From: an uncultured Draconibacterium sp.
GTDB taxonomy: Bacteria; Bacteroidota; Bacteroidia; Bacteroidales; Prolixibacteraceae
Direction: 5' to 3'
Assembly (NCBI RefSeq): GCF_963676815.1
Contig: NZ_OY781365.1
Location: 5,552,501 to 5,616,500 of the forward strand
Length of the DNA stretch: 64,000 nt
A model generated the notes under the pieces. It searched no databases. It was not told where the DNA came from and was given only the letters and a program-made list of their open reading frames with translations. Of this stretch, positions 1 through 8,680 are shown piece after piece. Each line of letters opens with the position of its first letter. Position 1 is the first letter of the stretch. Both the position numbers and the translations under genes were made by a program.

Positions 1-580
1 TCAGGTGAAGTTGTTCGGTCAATGAATGTTTGCCCACTTGCAGCATCAACATTTAAATCAGGATGATCAAGATCGATACCTGTATCAATAATCCAAGCTT
101 TATGGCTTCCGGTATAAGTTGCACCACCTCCTACTCTTGTAATTCCGTATGGAACTGTTTCACTAGGTGGATCAGATGGCAATGTTCCCGGTTTTTTAAG
201 CGCCACCATTTTATCCGGATAAACACCAACTACTCCGTCAGCATACTGTAATTGCTTAGCTTCCTTTTCGCTAATATTTACAACTACACCTTCAATAGTT
301 TGGCTATATACCATTTTAGGTTCCCCCAGGTTAATATTTGCTGCACTGCTTATTTTTTGTGCTTTTGTTACCACTGCAAAATCGGCTTCAGTTTTACTTC
401 TATAAGCAGATTTCAAATTAAAGATTCGAACATAACAATGTACTGTCCGGGAATTACAGTTTCGGTGTGAGTAATAAACTCAACCTGATCGGGGTTCGTT
501 ACTGAAATATCTTCCGTTTTTTCACAAGAAACAATTACAACGGCTAATGCCATTATAAACAATAATAAATACTTTTTCAT
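1..580 (-). pseudogene. Subtilisin-like serine protease (S8), 5' part, frameshifted and cut by window edge
   Basis: The ATG at 580 begins a lipoprotein-type signal (MKKYLLLFIMALAVVIVSC). A propeptide of the inhibitor I9 type follows (GQYIVMF, then VVVNISEKEAKQLQ and VVGVYPDK). The catalytic-Asp region of peptidase family S8 then reads AWIIDTGIDLDHPDLNV and the gene leaves the window at position 1. The first frame stops at 413-415 after only 55 codons. The homologous sequence resumes at once in the -1 frame (NLKSAYRSKTEADF). The break lies at the A-run 420-422 (T-run on the coding strand); one extra base there restores the frame. It is either a real inactivating indel, a phase-variable tract or a homopolymer error. 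Family assignment is firm; functional status is not. Confidence 0.8.
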
Positions 581-775
581 GATAATAAGGTTTTAACAAT
601 TAAACAGCGATTGGTCCTATTTAAAATTATAACATAATTTCATTATATCCTAATAGAATTTTTCATCGAATCAATTATATGTTCATTATTTATACATATT
701 GCCAGTAAAACCAATACCTTTAACTCTTATAACTTTTCTCTATGAAAATTAGAATTCTGATAGAAACACAATAAA

Positions 776-808
776 AAAGGTCTGCTATTAAAATCATAGC
801 AGACCTTT
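776..808 (-). terminator. Rho-independent terminator of the GH3 gene
   Basis: A perfect 12-bp stem (AAAGGTCTGCTA with TAGCAGACCTTT) has a 9-nt loop and, on the minus strand, runs into a T-rich tail. It lies 26 bp beyond the GH3 stop codon. Confidence 0.85.
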
Positions 809-833
809 CATTATCACAATTTTTATCTAAATG

Positions 834-3446
834 TTATTCAATAAAAGTATTCTTTCCTTTGAGTTCGATTGTTTTTGAAAGGCCATTCAAACCTTTTCCT
901 TCCGGTTGACTACCTCCAACAAATAGCTTAAAATCTCCGGCTTCAATAACGCGTTTATCATCGGCACCAATTACTGAGAATTGGCGAGGTTGCAAAACAA
1001 ATTTTACTGTTTTTGTTTCGCCGGGTTCCAGGGCAATGCGATGAAATCCTTCCAACTGGTATTTTGGACGAAGAGTTGAAGCGACGACATCTGTTAAATA
1101 CAACTGAACCACCTCTTCGCCTTCTGTTTCGCCCGAGTTCGTAACTTTAACACTGATTTCAACAGCATCACCAATTTTTGCCTTTTTTGCCAATTTTACA
1201 TCCGAGTATGTAAATGTGGTGTAGCTTAATCCAAAACCAAATGGGTAAAGTGGTTCGCCGTTAAAATACTTGTAAGTTCTATTGTCCATATCATAATCTT
1301 CGAAAGGTGGCAACTGATCAACCGATTTGTAGTAGGTAACAGGCAAACGCCCTGCCGGATTATAATTGCCCATTAAAACATCGGCTACGGCATTTCCTCC
1401 CTCCTGCCCCGGATATCCTGCAGAAAGAATAGCTTCCACATTTTCATTAGCCCAGTTAACAGCCAAAGCACTTCCGTTTAACAAAACCAGAATAACAGGT
1501 TTTCCTGTCGCTTCAACAGCTTTCATCAGTTCGCGTTGTGTTTCCGGAAGTTTTAAATGGGTGCGGTCTCCACCTTCAAAACCATCTACTTCTATTTGCA
1601 TCTCTTCGCCTTCAAGACGTTGCGAAAGACCAAGCACCAAAACTACAGCATCTGCATCTTGAGCCATTTTTACCGCTTCTTCCTGCATCCTGGTATCAGG
1701 CACCGACCAGAGCAACTTTGCATCGCCATCGCCTTTATCGTTAGCATATTCGTAAACAAATTTATATTTCTTTCCGGCTTCCATTTTTACAGCCTTTTCG
1801 TGATAAAAAGCGCTGTGTTCAGAGTTATGACTTAGCAACATTTCTCCTTCCAGCCAAATAGTAAGTTTTGGCATTCCCCAGCAACCTATTTTGTATTCTC
1901 CTGTTACCTGGGGAACAATGTAGCCTGTCCAACGCACACTAAAATCATCGTCGTTTAATTCAGGTGCTGGCGATCCTGATTCCCAATAAAAATTAATGTT
2001 CTCATCAATTCGGGTAAAAGCGGGTTCTCCTTTAAACTCAGCATTATTAAAATATTCGGCTTTTACACCTTTCTTGCCTTCAGCAGTTTGTAAATTCTCA
2101 GAAGGAATGGCGTGTAGGTTACTTACTCCATTGGCTAAATGACTTCCTTCTGCATATAGAATCTTTGTATTCGGCAATTTATTTTTCAATCCTTTTAATA
2201 CAGTTACCGGATTTTTCGCAATACCATTGTAATTTCCAACCAACGATTCCCAGTTATCGGCATTGGGACCAATCACAGCAAGCGTTTTAATGTCTTTTGA
2301 GAGTGGCAGTGTTTTATTCTCATTTTTAAGCAACACTATACTTTTACGAGCAGCTTCCAGCGCAAGCGCATCATTTTCTGTTGATGTATTTACCGAGAAA
2401 GGTATCTGCGCATACGATACATCTTCCTCGGGATCAAACATACCCAACTTAAAACGTGCAGTAAACAGGCGTTTTACAGCCACATCAATTTCGTCTTCGG
2501 TTATTAAACCGCGTTTAACAGCCTCGGTAAGATGACGGTATGAATTTCCACAATTTAAATCGGTACCGGCTTTTACAGCCACTGCCGCGGCTTCGGCTGC
2601 ATCCTTCGAAAATCCCTGGTAGGTATAAAAATCGGAAATGGCCCAACAATCGGAAACAATGTAACCATCAAATCCCCAGTCGTTGCGAAGAATACCATAC
2701 AACTCGTCGCTGGCACAGCACGGAAATCCGCGAAACTGATTGTACGCCCCCATTACTGAATAAGCGCCTCCGTCTTTTATTAGCATGCGAAATGCCGGCA
2801 AGTAAGTTTCGCGCAAATCACGTTCGCTTACCAGTGCATTAAATTCGTGACGCAATGGTTCAGGTCCGGAATGAACAGCATAATGTTTAGCGGTTGCAAC
2901 TACTTTCAGGTATTTCGGGTCATCACCCTGAAGTCCTTTTACAAACTGGGTTCCCAAAATTCCGGTGAGGTACGGATCTTCTCCATAAGTTTCGTGGCCA
3001 CGTCCCCAGCGCGGATCGCGAAAAATATTGATGTTTGGCGACCAAAATGTAAGTCCCTGATAAATTCCTCGTTTATCGCGACGAACAAATTCATGGTGTT
3101 TGGCACGTGCTTCATCCGAAATTGCCACAGCTACCCGATTTACCAAATCGGCATCCCACGATGCTGCAATACTTATCGATTGCGGAAAAACGGTTGCGTA
3201 ACCGGCCCGTGCAACTCCATGTAAACACTCGTTCCACCAGTTGTATTCAGGTATCTGCAAACGATCAACGGCCTTTGAAGTATACTCCAACTGATCAACT
3301 TTTTCCTGAAGTGTCATTTGCGACACTAACAAGTCCACTCGCTCCTCCATCGGTAATGAAGGATCTAAAAAATCGAGATTTTCATTTTGTGCAAAAACTG
3401 AAATAGCACAAAAAATTAGCATTAAGTTTAGAATTGATTTTTTCAT
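834..3446 (-). CDS. GH3 beta-glucosidase/beta-xylosidase with PA14 insert
   Basis: Secreted exo-acting glycosidase of 870 residues. The signal peptide is MKKSILNLMLIFCAISVFAQ. A GH3 N-terminal barrel follows with the nucleophile Asp near residue 266 in VSDCWAIS. The GH3 C-terminal domain is interrupted at about residues 455-582 by a PA14 module. A fibronectin-III-like C-terminal domain follows. SDC(x)AI is commonly seen in beta-xylosidase-type GH3, but beta-glucosidase cannot be excluded. An upstream extension to 3539 is open, but it would place translation start before the TATATTTG box at 3485-3492, so the start at 3446 is preferred. It is a single-gene unit with its own promoter and terminator, away from the PUL on the right. 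Confidence 0.92.
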   Translation of the reverse strand: MKKSILNLMLIFCAISVFAQNENLDFLDPSLPMEERVDLLVSQMTLQEKVDQLEYTSKAVDRLQIPEYNWWNECLHGVARAGYATVFPQSISIAASWDADLVNRVAVAISDEARAKHHEFVRRDKRGIYQGLTFWSPNINIFRDPRWGRGHETYGEDPYLTGILGTQFVKGLQGDDPKYLKVVATAKHYAVHSGPEPLRHEFNALVSERDLRETYLPAFRMLIKDGGAYSVMGAYNQFRGFPCCASDELYGILRNDWGFDGYIVSDCWAISDFYTYQGFSKDAAEAAAVAVKAGTDLNCGNSYRHLTEAVKRGLITEDEIDVAVKRLFTARFKLGMFDPEEDVSYAQIPFSVNTSTENDALALEAARKSIVLLKNENKTLPLSKDIKTLAVIGPNADNWESLVGNYNGIAKNPVTVLKGLKNKLPNTKILYAEGSHLANGVSNLHAIPSENLQTAEGKKGVKAEYFNNAEFKGEPAFTRIDENINFYWESGSPAPELNDDDFSVRWTGYIVPQVTGEYKIGCWGMPKLTIWLEGEMLLSHNSEHSAFYHEKAVKMEAGKKYKFVYEYANDKGDGDAKLLWSVPDTRMQEEAVKMAQDADAVVLVLGLSQRLEGEEMQIEVDGFEGGDRTHLKLPETQRELMKAVEATGKPVILVLLNGSALAVNWANENVEAILSAGYPGQEGGNAVADVLMGNYNPAGRLPVTYYKSVDQLPPFEDYDMDNRTYKYFNGEPLYPFGFGLSYTTFTYSDVKLAKKAKIGDAVEISVKVTNSGETEGEEVVQLYLTDVVASTLRPKYQLEGFHRIALEPGETKTVKFVLQPRQFSVIGADDKRVIEAGDFKLFVGGSQPEGKGLNGLSKTIELKGKNTFIE

Positions 3447-3484
3447 TTTAAAATTTCTGTTCTGTTCTATTCTGTGGTTTCTAG

Positions 3485-3492
3485 CAAATATA
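3485..3492 (-). promoter_or_regulatory. -7 promoter box of GH3 gene
   Basis: TATATTTG on the minus strand matches the Bacteroidota TAnnTTTG element and lies 38 bp upstream of the chosen ATG. The -33 region is only T-rich. Confidence 0.55.
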
Positions 3493-3600
3493 CAATTATT
3501 TGATGAAACATGTAAAAAAATACGTTTGGATAAAACCAACAGATAAGCAGATACAAAAAGTTGCGTTGCAATATGAATTTCTTCTAGTTTTCAGATTGGT

Positions 3601-3608
3601 TACCTTTG
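3601..3608 (+). promoter_or_regulatory. -7 promoter box of ykgJ-dsrE pair
   Basis: TACCTTTG matches TAnnTTTG and stands 23 bp before the ATG at 3632. A TTT lies 20 bp upstream of it. Confidence 0.5.
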
Positions 3609-3631
3609 CCCAATAATAAATTAATAAGAAT

Positions 3632-4150
3632 ATGGATTTTACAGCATACGAAAAACTAAAAAACACCATTGATAAATTATCAGACGACCTGGAAAAACAG
3701 CACAAAAAACATATGAAATGTAAAGCGGGCTGCGACTTGTGTTGTATGGATTACAGCATCTTTCCGATAGAATTTTTCAGTATTGTTATAGCGTTAAATA
3801 AACAAGTAGATAAACCAAAAATTAACACGGGTAATGATGAATCAAGTTGTATTTTTTTGAATAACCACACGTGTGAAATTTACTCTGAGCGCCCTATAAT
3901 CTGCCGAACCCACGGTCTTCCATTGTTGTATATGAACGAGGAAAACGGCTGGGAACTTTCAGCATGCGAACTGAATTTCAATGAGTTTGACATGGAAGAA
4001 TTCTCAGAAGAAAATACTTTGCCACAAGATAAATTCAATAGTAAATTGTTTTTGTTGAATAAAGAATTTATTGCTAAAAACAAGCTAACAGATTATTCGG
4101 AGTTTGATTTAATACCGATAAAAGAATTAGTAAACCATATTAAAATCTGA
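3632..4150 (+). CDS. YkgJ-family cysteine cluster protein
   Basis: A 172-residue cytoplasmic protein with the metal-binding cysteine pattern of the YkgJ/UPF0153 family (zinc- or iron-chelating domain). The cluster CKAGCDLCC lies near residues 30-38, followed by CIFLNNHTCEIYSERPIICRTHG. The cysteines would bind a metal ion; the physiological role of the family is not established. It is followed after 4 bp by a DsrE-family gene, so the two are probably co-transcribed from the box at 3601-3608. Confidence 0.85.
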   Translation: MDFTAYEKLKNTIDKLSDDLEKQHKKHMKCKAGCDLCCMDYSIFPIEFFSIVIALNKQVDKPKINTGNDESSCIFLNNHTCEIYSERPIICRTHGLPLLYMNEENGWELSACELNFNEFDMEEFSEENTLPQDKFNSKLFLLNKEFIAKNKLTDYSEFDLIPIKELVNHIKI

Positions 4151-4154
4151 AATT

Positions 4155-4574
4155 ATGAAACGTACTTTTATACTTTTATTATTAACCCTAATTTGCAGTG
4201 TAACATTGGCAACTAACAACGAAAAGATGGAAGAAAATAAAAACAAACTGGCAGTATTGTGGACGAGTGGCGATCCGGAAGTTGCAGAAAAAATGGCTTT
4301 TATGTATACCTACAATGCCAAAACTCAGGGGTGGTTTGATGAAGTAGTTCTGATAATTTGGGGGCCATCGGCAAAACTAACTGCTGAGAATAAAATGATT
4401 CAGGATTACATTAAAAAGATGCAGGAAGCGGGCATAAAAACCGAAGCCTGCTTGTATTGTGCTAAAATGTATGAAGTTGATGAAAAGCTTGCCGAACTTG
4501 GCGTTGATGTAAAAGGAATGGGAGTTCCTTTATCGGAATATTTGAAAGATGGCTGGAAAACATTGAGCTTATAA
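4155..4574 (+). CDS. DsrE-family protein, exported
   Basis: A 139-residue protein with an N-terminal signal peptide (MKRTFILLLLTLICSVTLA) and one DsrE/DsrF-like domain: NKLAVLWTSGDPEVAEKMAF at the start and VDVKGMGVPLSEYLKDGW at the end. DsrE-like folds bind or relay sulfur or small thiols. Here the Cys pair at LYCAK is the only obvious candidate residue set, and no sulfur-relay partners are nearby. It is the second gene of a unit with the YkgJ gene 4 bp upstream. The exact function is unknown. Confidence 0.8.
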   Translation: MKRTFILLLLTLICSVTLATNNEKMEENKNKLAVLWTSGDPEVAEKMAFMYTYNAKTQGWFDEVVLIIWGPSAKLTAENKMIQDYIKKMQEAGIKTEACLYCAKMYEVDEKLAELGVDVKGMGVPLSEYLKDGWKTLSL

Positions 4575-4582
4575 TTTGAAGA

Positions 4583-4618
4583 TAAAAAAAGCACCCGTCA
4601 ACCGACGGATGCTTTTTA
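4583..4618. terminator. Bidirectional terminator
   Basis: An A-run, the stem AGCAcCCGTC/GACGGaTGCT with a 4-nt loop, and a T-run sit between the convergent dsrE-like and DUF2795 genes. It can serve both. Confidence 0.85.
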
Positions 4619-4635
4619 TTATCATGTGCTAATTC

Positions 4636-4857
4636 TTAGTATTCATCTTCGTTAAAAAAGAAATCATCCTTGCTTGGATAATCCGGCCAAATGTCCTCGA
4701 TGCTTTCATACATCTCCCCTTCATCTTCAATCTCCTGCAAATTTTCAATTACTTCAAGCGGAGCGCCAGAGCGTATTGCATAATCAATTAATTCGTCTTT
4801 TGTTGCCGGCCAGGGCGCATCTTCTAACTTCGATGCTAATTCCAGAGTCCAATACAT
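4636..4857 (-). CDS. DUF2795 small acidic protein
   Basis: A 73-residue acidic protein whose first half (WTLELASKLEDAPWPATKDE, then ELIDYAIRSGAP) has the DUF2795 pattern seen as short conserved proteins in Bacteroidota. The C-terminus is rich in Asp/Glu/Phe (DDFFFNEDEY). No signal peptide or catalytic motif is visible. The function is unknown. It lies alone between a terminator and the adenosyltransferase gene, in the same orientation as the latter. Confidence 0.75.
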   Translation of the reverse strand: MYWTLELASKLEDAPWPATKDELIDYAIRSGAPLEVIENLQEIEDEGEMYESIEDIWPDYPSKDDFFFNEDEY

Positions 4858-4949
4858 GTGCCTAAAATTTACGTGGTTAAACTCGATTTTTTATTTGGCG
4901 CGAATATAACAAAAAAACTATACGAAAAAACTTTCAGTAAAAAAAAATA

Positions 4950-5507
4950 TCAATACTTCCAGGTTGTTTCAGCAATGCCTTTGTCATGCCCAAGTTTTCG
5001 TGCCAGAACAAAAAGATAATCAGAAAGACGATTAATGAATTTTATCAGTTCCGTTTCTACCGGTGTTTGTTCCGAGAATTCCAGTATACGTCGCTCTGCC
5101 CTTCGGCAAATTGTTCGTGCCATATGGCACTGAGCTGCTGACAGTTCTCCGCCCGGCAGAATAAAGTTACTAAGTTCCGGTAGTGTTTCATGATATTTAT
5201 CGATTGCTTTCTCCAGCATTTCAACGTCTTCAGTTTTAACCACCAGTTTCTCGGTAAATTCTCTTCCTTTCTCATCCGATGCAAGCCGTGAACCAATGTT
5301 GAAAAGTTTATTCTGAATTTTTAACAATAGTTCCTCAACATCGCTGCCATTATCATACGATCGAATAACCCCGATGCTTGCATTTAATTCATCAACGGTT
5401 CCGTAACTTTCTAATCGCAGATCGTATTTTTTCACACGGCTGCCACCAACCAGTCCGGTTGTCCCGTCGTCGCCGGTTTTTGTATATATTTTAGATTCTC
5501 CTGACAT
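4950..5507 (-). CDS. Cob(I)yrinic acid a,c-diamide adenosyltransferase, PduO type
   Basis: A 185-residue enzyme that transfers the adenosyl group of ATP to cob(I)alamin to make coenzyme B12. The ATP-binding N-terminal signature is present (IYTKTGDDGTTGLVGG and YGTVDELNA). So are the C-terminal helices with CRRAERR and INRLSDYLFVLARKLG, diagnostic of the PduO/MMAB family. The length is normal for a stand-alone enzyme. No other cobalamin gene is adjacent, so it probably works in B12 salvage. Confidence 0.93.
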   Translation of the reverse strand: MSGESKIYTKTGDDGTTGLVGGSRVKKYDLRLESYGTVDELNASIGVIRSYDNGSDVEELLLKIQNKLFNIGSRLASDEKGREFTEKLVVKTEDVEMLEKAIDKYHETLPELSNFILPGGELSAAQCHMARTICRRAERRILEFSEQTPVETELIKFINRLSDYLFVLARKLGHDKGIAETTWKY

Positions 5508-5529
5508 CTTTATATTTTTAATTCTGAAA

Positions 5530-5563
5530 CATAAAAAATCCCGAGATGTTTACCATTCGGGAT
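5530..5563 (-). terminator. Terminator between ABC ATPase and adenosyltransferase genes
   Basis: On the minus strand ATCCCGA and TCGGGAT form a 7-bp stem followed by TTTTTTATG. It lies after the ABC ATPase stop at 5589. Confidence 0.75.
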
Positions 5564-5588
5564 ATAATATTGTAAACGTTTTGCAAAG

Positions 5589-6290
5589 TTAATAAATCGG
5601 GTTCTCATTAATAACATCCGACTCAACTTCTCCGTCTTTTAATCGAATTATACGATGTGCATGCTCGGCAATGTCTTCTTCGTGCGTTACCATTACCAGT
5701 GTGTTCCCTTTTCGGTGAATTTCAGCAAACAGCTTCATAATTTCTTCCGAAATTTTTGAGTCGAGGTTACCGGTTGGCTCATCGGCCAAAAGCAAAGCCG
5801 GCTTATTTACCAATGCACGGGCAATTGCCACACGCTGACGTTGACCACCCGAAAGTTCGTTGGGTTTGTGTTCCATTCGGTCTTGCAAACCAACATCCAC
5901 CAAAGTTTCCTCAGCCATTTTTTTGCGTTCGGCTTTTCGTTTTCCGGCATAAACCAGTGGCAACATTACATTTTCGAGAGCAGAGTTACGTGGCAAAAGG
6001 TTAAATACCTGAAAAACAAATCCAATCTCCGAGTTTCTGATTTCTGCTAAACTATCGTCCGACAGGCTACTCACATCTTTTCCGTTCAACACATATTTTC
6101 CGCTGGTTGGGGTATCTAAACAGCCAATTATATTCATTAATGTCGACTTCCCCGAACCCGAGGCGCCCATAATGGCTACATATTCGCCTTTGTGAATATC
6201 AATAGAAACCGAACGAAGCGCACGAACTTCCTGCGTTCCTACTTTATAAGTTTTTACAATGTTCTCTAAATGAATAATTTTTTCTGGCAT
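5589..6290 (-). CDS. ABC transporter ATP-binding protein, LolD/MacB type
   Basis: A 233-residue cytoplasmic ATPase subunit. Walker A is GASGSGKST, the Q-loop lies in GFVFQVFNLLP, the signature is LSGGQRQRVAIARAL, and Walker B is ALLLADEPTGNLD followed by the switch His in VMVTHEED. NLLPRNSALENVMLPL and the DEPTGNLDS stretch are typical of the LolD/MacB/FtsE-like subfamily that powers FtsX-type permeases in lipoprotein export or efflux. No permease gene is adjacent. The transported substrate cannot be told from sequence. Confidence 0.9.
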   Translation of the reverse strand: MPEKIIHLENIVKTYKVGTQEVRALRSVSIDIHKGEYVAIMGASGSGKSTLMNIIGCLDTPTSGKYVLNGKDVSSLSDDSLAEIRNSEIGFVFQVFNLLPRNSALENVMLPLVYAGKRKAERKKMAEETLVDVGLQDRMEHKPNELSGGQRQRVAIARALVNKPALLLADEPTGNLDSKISEEIMKLFAEIHRKGNTLVMVTHEEDIAEHAHRIIRLKDGEVESDVINENPIY

Positions 6291-6493
6291 AGCTTTGTTT
6301 TATGTATTTGTCGTAATTTTTCTATCGCATTACATGAAATAAACGAATCGAATATAAAAATATGATTTTCCTCGCGTTTAGCGGCCCGAAATAATAATTT
6401 TTAAGATTTATTATCATAAGTAACTTTTCGCTTGGTAACAAAAACTGTACCCAACTTGGTTAATTATTTTGAATATTTCATTATTAATCCCTG

Positions 6494-6524
6494 TTGCCGC
6501 ACTTTGTGCGAATATGTATATTTG
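6494..6524 (+). promoter_or_regulatory. Promoter of recG
   Basis: TTG at 6494-6496 lies about 20 bp from TATATTTG at 6517-6524, a good Bacteroidota promoter. The -7 box ends only 4 bp before the ATG at 6529, so the transcript would be almost leaderless. Confidence 0.5.
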
Positions 6525-6528
6525 CTCC

Positions 6529-8631
6529 ATGCCAGAATTTCTCGATCAGGAAATAAAATTTTTACCCGGCGTGGGTCCAAAACGTGCGGAGATTTTATTC
6601 AAAGAACTGAAAATTAAAACCTTCAGAGATTTGATTTATTATTACCCGTACAAATACATCGACCGCACCAAGTTTTATAAGATTTCTGATATCAACACGG
6701 AAATGGCATACATTCAGGTGAAAGGCGTTTTGCGCTCGATGGAAACTGTTGGCACCGGCGGCAAACAGCGGCTTGTTGCCCGTTTTTCAGATGACTCAGG
6801 AACAATGGAACTCGTTTGGTTTCGGGGAATAAAATGGCAAAAGGAGCAACTCCGCATAAACAAAACCTACATCGTTTTTGGGAAACCGGCTTTGTTCAGC
6901 GGCCGAATTAGCGTGGTACATCCCGAAATGGAAACCGAGCAGGAAATGCAATTGAAGCCAATCGGGCTTTTTCAGGGACATTACAACACCACCGAGAAAA
7001 TGAAAAAGCAGTTTCTCACCTCAAAAACCATTAATAAATTTCAACTGACTTTACTGGGACTGGCAAAAGGTAAAATCCGGGAAACACTGCCCGAATACCT
7101 TACCAACGAGCTAAAACTGATGCCGCTTGAACTGGCATTGTCGGCAATTCACAAACCGGAAAATCCAACAGAACTGAAAAACGCCACTTTCAGGTTAAAG
7201 TTTGAAGAGCTGTTTTTTATTCAACTGAAAATACTCGCACTAAAACACAATCGTAACCAAAAATTCAAAGGATTTCACTTTGAAAAAGTGGGTTATAACT
7301 TCAATACATTTTACGAGAAGTATTTGCCGTTTGAACTCACCAATGCACAGAAAAAGGTGATCAAAGAAATCCGGCGCGATGTTAACGGCACATCGCAAAT
7401 GAACCGTTTACTGCAAGGCGATGTTGGTAGCGGCAAAACCTTGGTGGCACTAATGACCATGCTTTTGGCTATGGATAATGAATTCCAGAGTTGTTTAATG
7501 GCACCTACTGAAATTTTGGCTCAACAACACTATCAGTCGATATCGAAAATGGTGGATGGCATGGGAATAAACGTTGGGCTGTTGACAGGATCTACAAAAG
7601 CCAGGCAGCGACGCGAATTGCATGCAGCGCTACAATCGGGCGAAATGCAAATTATTATTGGTACGCACGCACTAATCGAGGATACCGTGAATTTCAATCG
7701 TCTCGGATTGGTTATAGTTGACGAGCAACATCGTTTTGGTGTAGCACAACGGGCAAAACTCTGGAAAAAGAATGACCTGATTCCGCCACACATTTTGGTA
7801 ATGACTGCCACTCCGATACCTCGCACACTTGCCATGACCGTTTATGGCGACCTGGAAGTATCAATTATCGATGAACTGCCGCCCGGACGGAAACCGATAC
7901 AAACCATGCACTTTTTCGAGAACCGCAGATCTCAACTTAATCGTTTTTTGAAACAACAAATTGATAAAGGAACACAGGTTTATATCGTTTATCCGCTTAT
8001 TTCAGAATCGGAAAAGATGGACCTGAAAAACCTGGAAGAAGGTTATCGGCACATTTCGGAGACTTTCCCCGAATATAAAATCAGCATGGTACACGGGAAA
8101 ATGAAACCCAATATTAAAGAAAATGCCATGCAGGCTTTTAAACGTGGCGAAACCCAAATTATGGTTGCCACAACCGTTATTGAGGTTGGTGTTGATGTTC
8201 CCAACGCTGCCGTTATGGTAATTGAAAGTGCCGAACGTTTTGGCTTGTCGCAGTTGCACCAGTTACGCGGTCGTGTAGGTCGTGGCGCCGAACAATCGTA
8301 TTGTATTTTGATGTCGTCGTATAAAATAAGCACCGAAAGCCGCAAGCGACTGGAAACAATGGTACGCACCAACGATGGTTTTGATATTGCCGAAGTAGAC
8401 ATGAAATTACGTGGCCCAGGCGATTTGGAAGGGACCCAGCAAAGTGGCATGGGTTTCGATCTGAAAATTGCGAATCTTGGGAAAGACGGCGAGATTCTGC
8501 AAAAAGCCCGCAACATTGCCAACGATATTCTCGACGATGATCCGTTTCTGCAAAAAGAGCAGAATCAACTGCTTCTTAAAAATCTGTTATCATCAAAGGA
8601 TACAAGCTTCGACTGGAGTTCGATAAGTTAA
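6529..8631 (+). CDS. recG: ATP-dependent DNA helicase RecG
   Basis: A 700-residue superfamily 2 helicase that regresses stalled forks and processes branched DNA. The N-terminal wedge/OB domain starts with a helix-hairpin-like segment (FLPGVGPKRAEILFKELKI). Walker A is GDVGSGKT near residue 300 and the DEQH box is at about residue 398 (VDEQHRFGVAQR). Motif III is MTATPIPRTLAMT, and motifs V/VI are ATTVIEVGVDVPNA and QLRGRVGRG. An upstream in-frame start at 6469 is open, but MPEFLDQEIKFLPG matches normal RecG N-termini, and the promoter lies inside the extension. The downstream aldo/keto reductase gene is about 50 bp away on the same strand. Confidence 0.96.
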   Translation: MPEFLDQEIKFLPGVGPKRAEILFKELKIKTFRDLIYYYPYKYIDRTKFYKISDINTEMAYIQVKGVLRSMETVGTGGKQRLVARFSDDSGTMELVWFRGIKWQKEQLRINKTYIVFGKPALFSGRISVVHPEMETEQEMQLKPIGLFQGHYNTTEKMKKQFLTSKTINKFQLTLLGLAKGKIRETLPEYLTNELKLMPLELALSAIHKPENPTELKNATFRLKFEELFFIQLKILALKHNRNQKFKGFHFEKVGYNFNTFYEKYLPFELTNAQKKVIKEIRRDVNGTSQMNRLLQGDVGSGKTLVALMTMLLAMDNEFQSCLMAPTEILAQQHYQSISKMVDGMGINVGLLTGSTKARQRRELHAALQSGEMQIIIGTHALIEDTVNFNRLGLVIVDEQHRFGVAQRAKLWKKNDLIPPHILVMTATPIPRTLAMTVYGDLEVSIIDELPPGRKPIQTMHFFENRRSQLNRFLKQQIDKGTQVYIVYPLISESEKMDLKNLEEGYRHISETFPEYKISMVHGKMKPNIKENAMQAFKRGETQIMVATTVIEVGVDVPNAAVMVIESAERFGLSQLHQLRGRVGRGAEQSYCILMSSYKISTESRKRLETMVRTNDGFDIAEVDMKLRGPGDLEGTQQSGMGFDLKIANLGKDGEILQKARNIANDILDDDPFLQKEQNQLLLKNLLSSKDTSFDWSSIS

Positions 8632-8680
8632 TTTTTATCCCTAACTTCCCGGAACATTGTCACCCAAAAAGTTTAAAATC

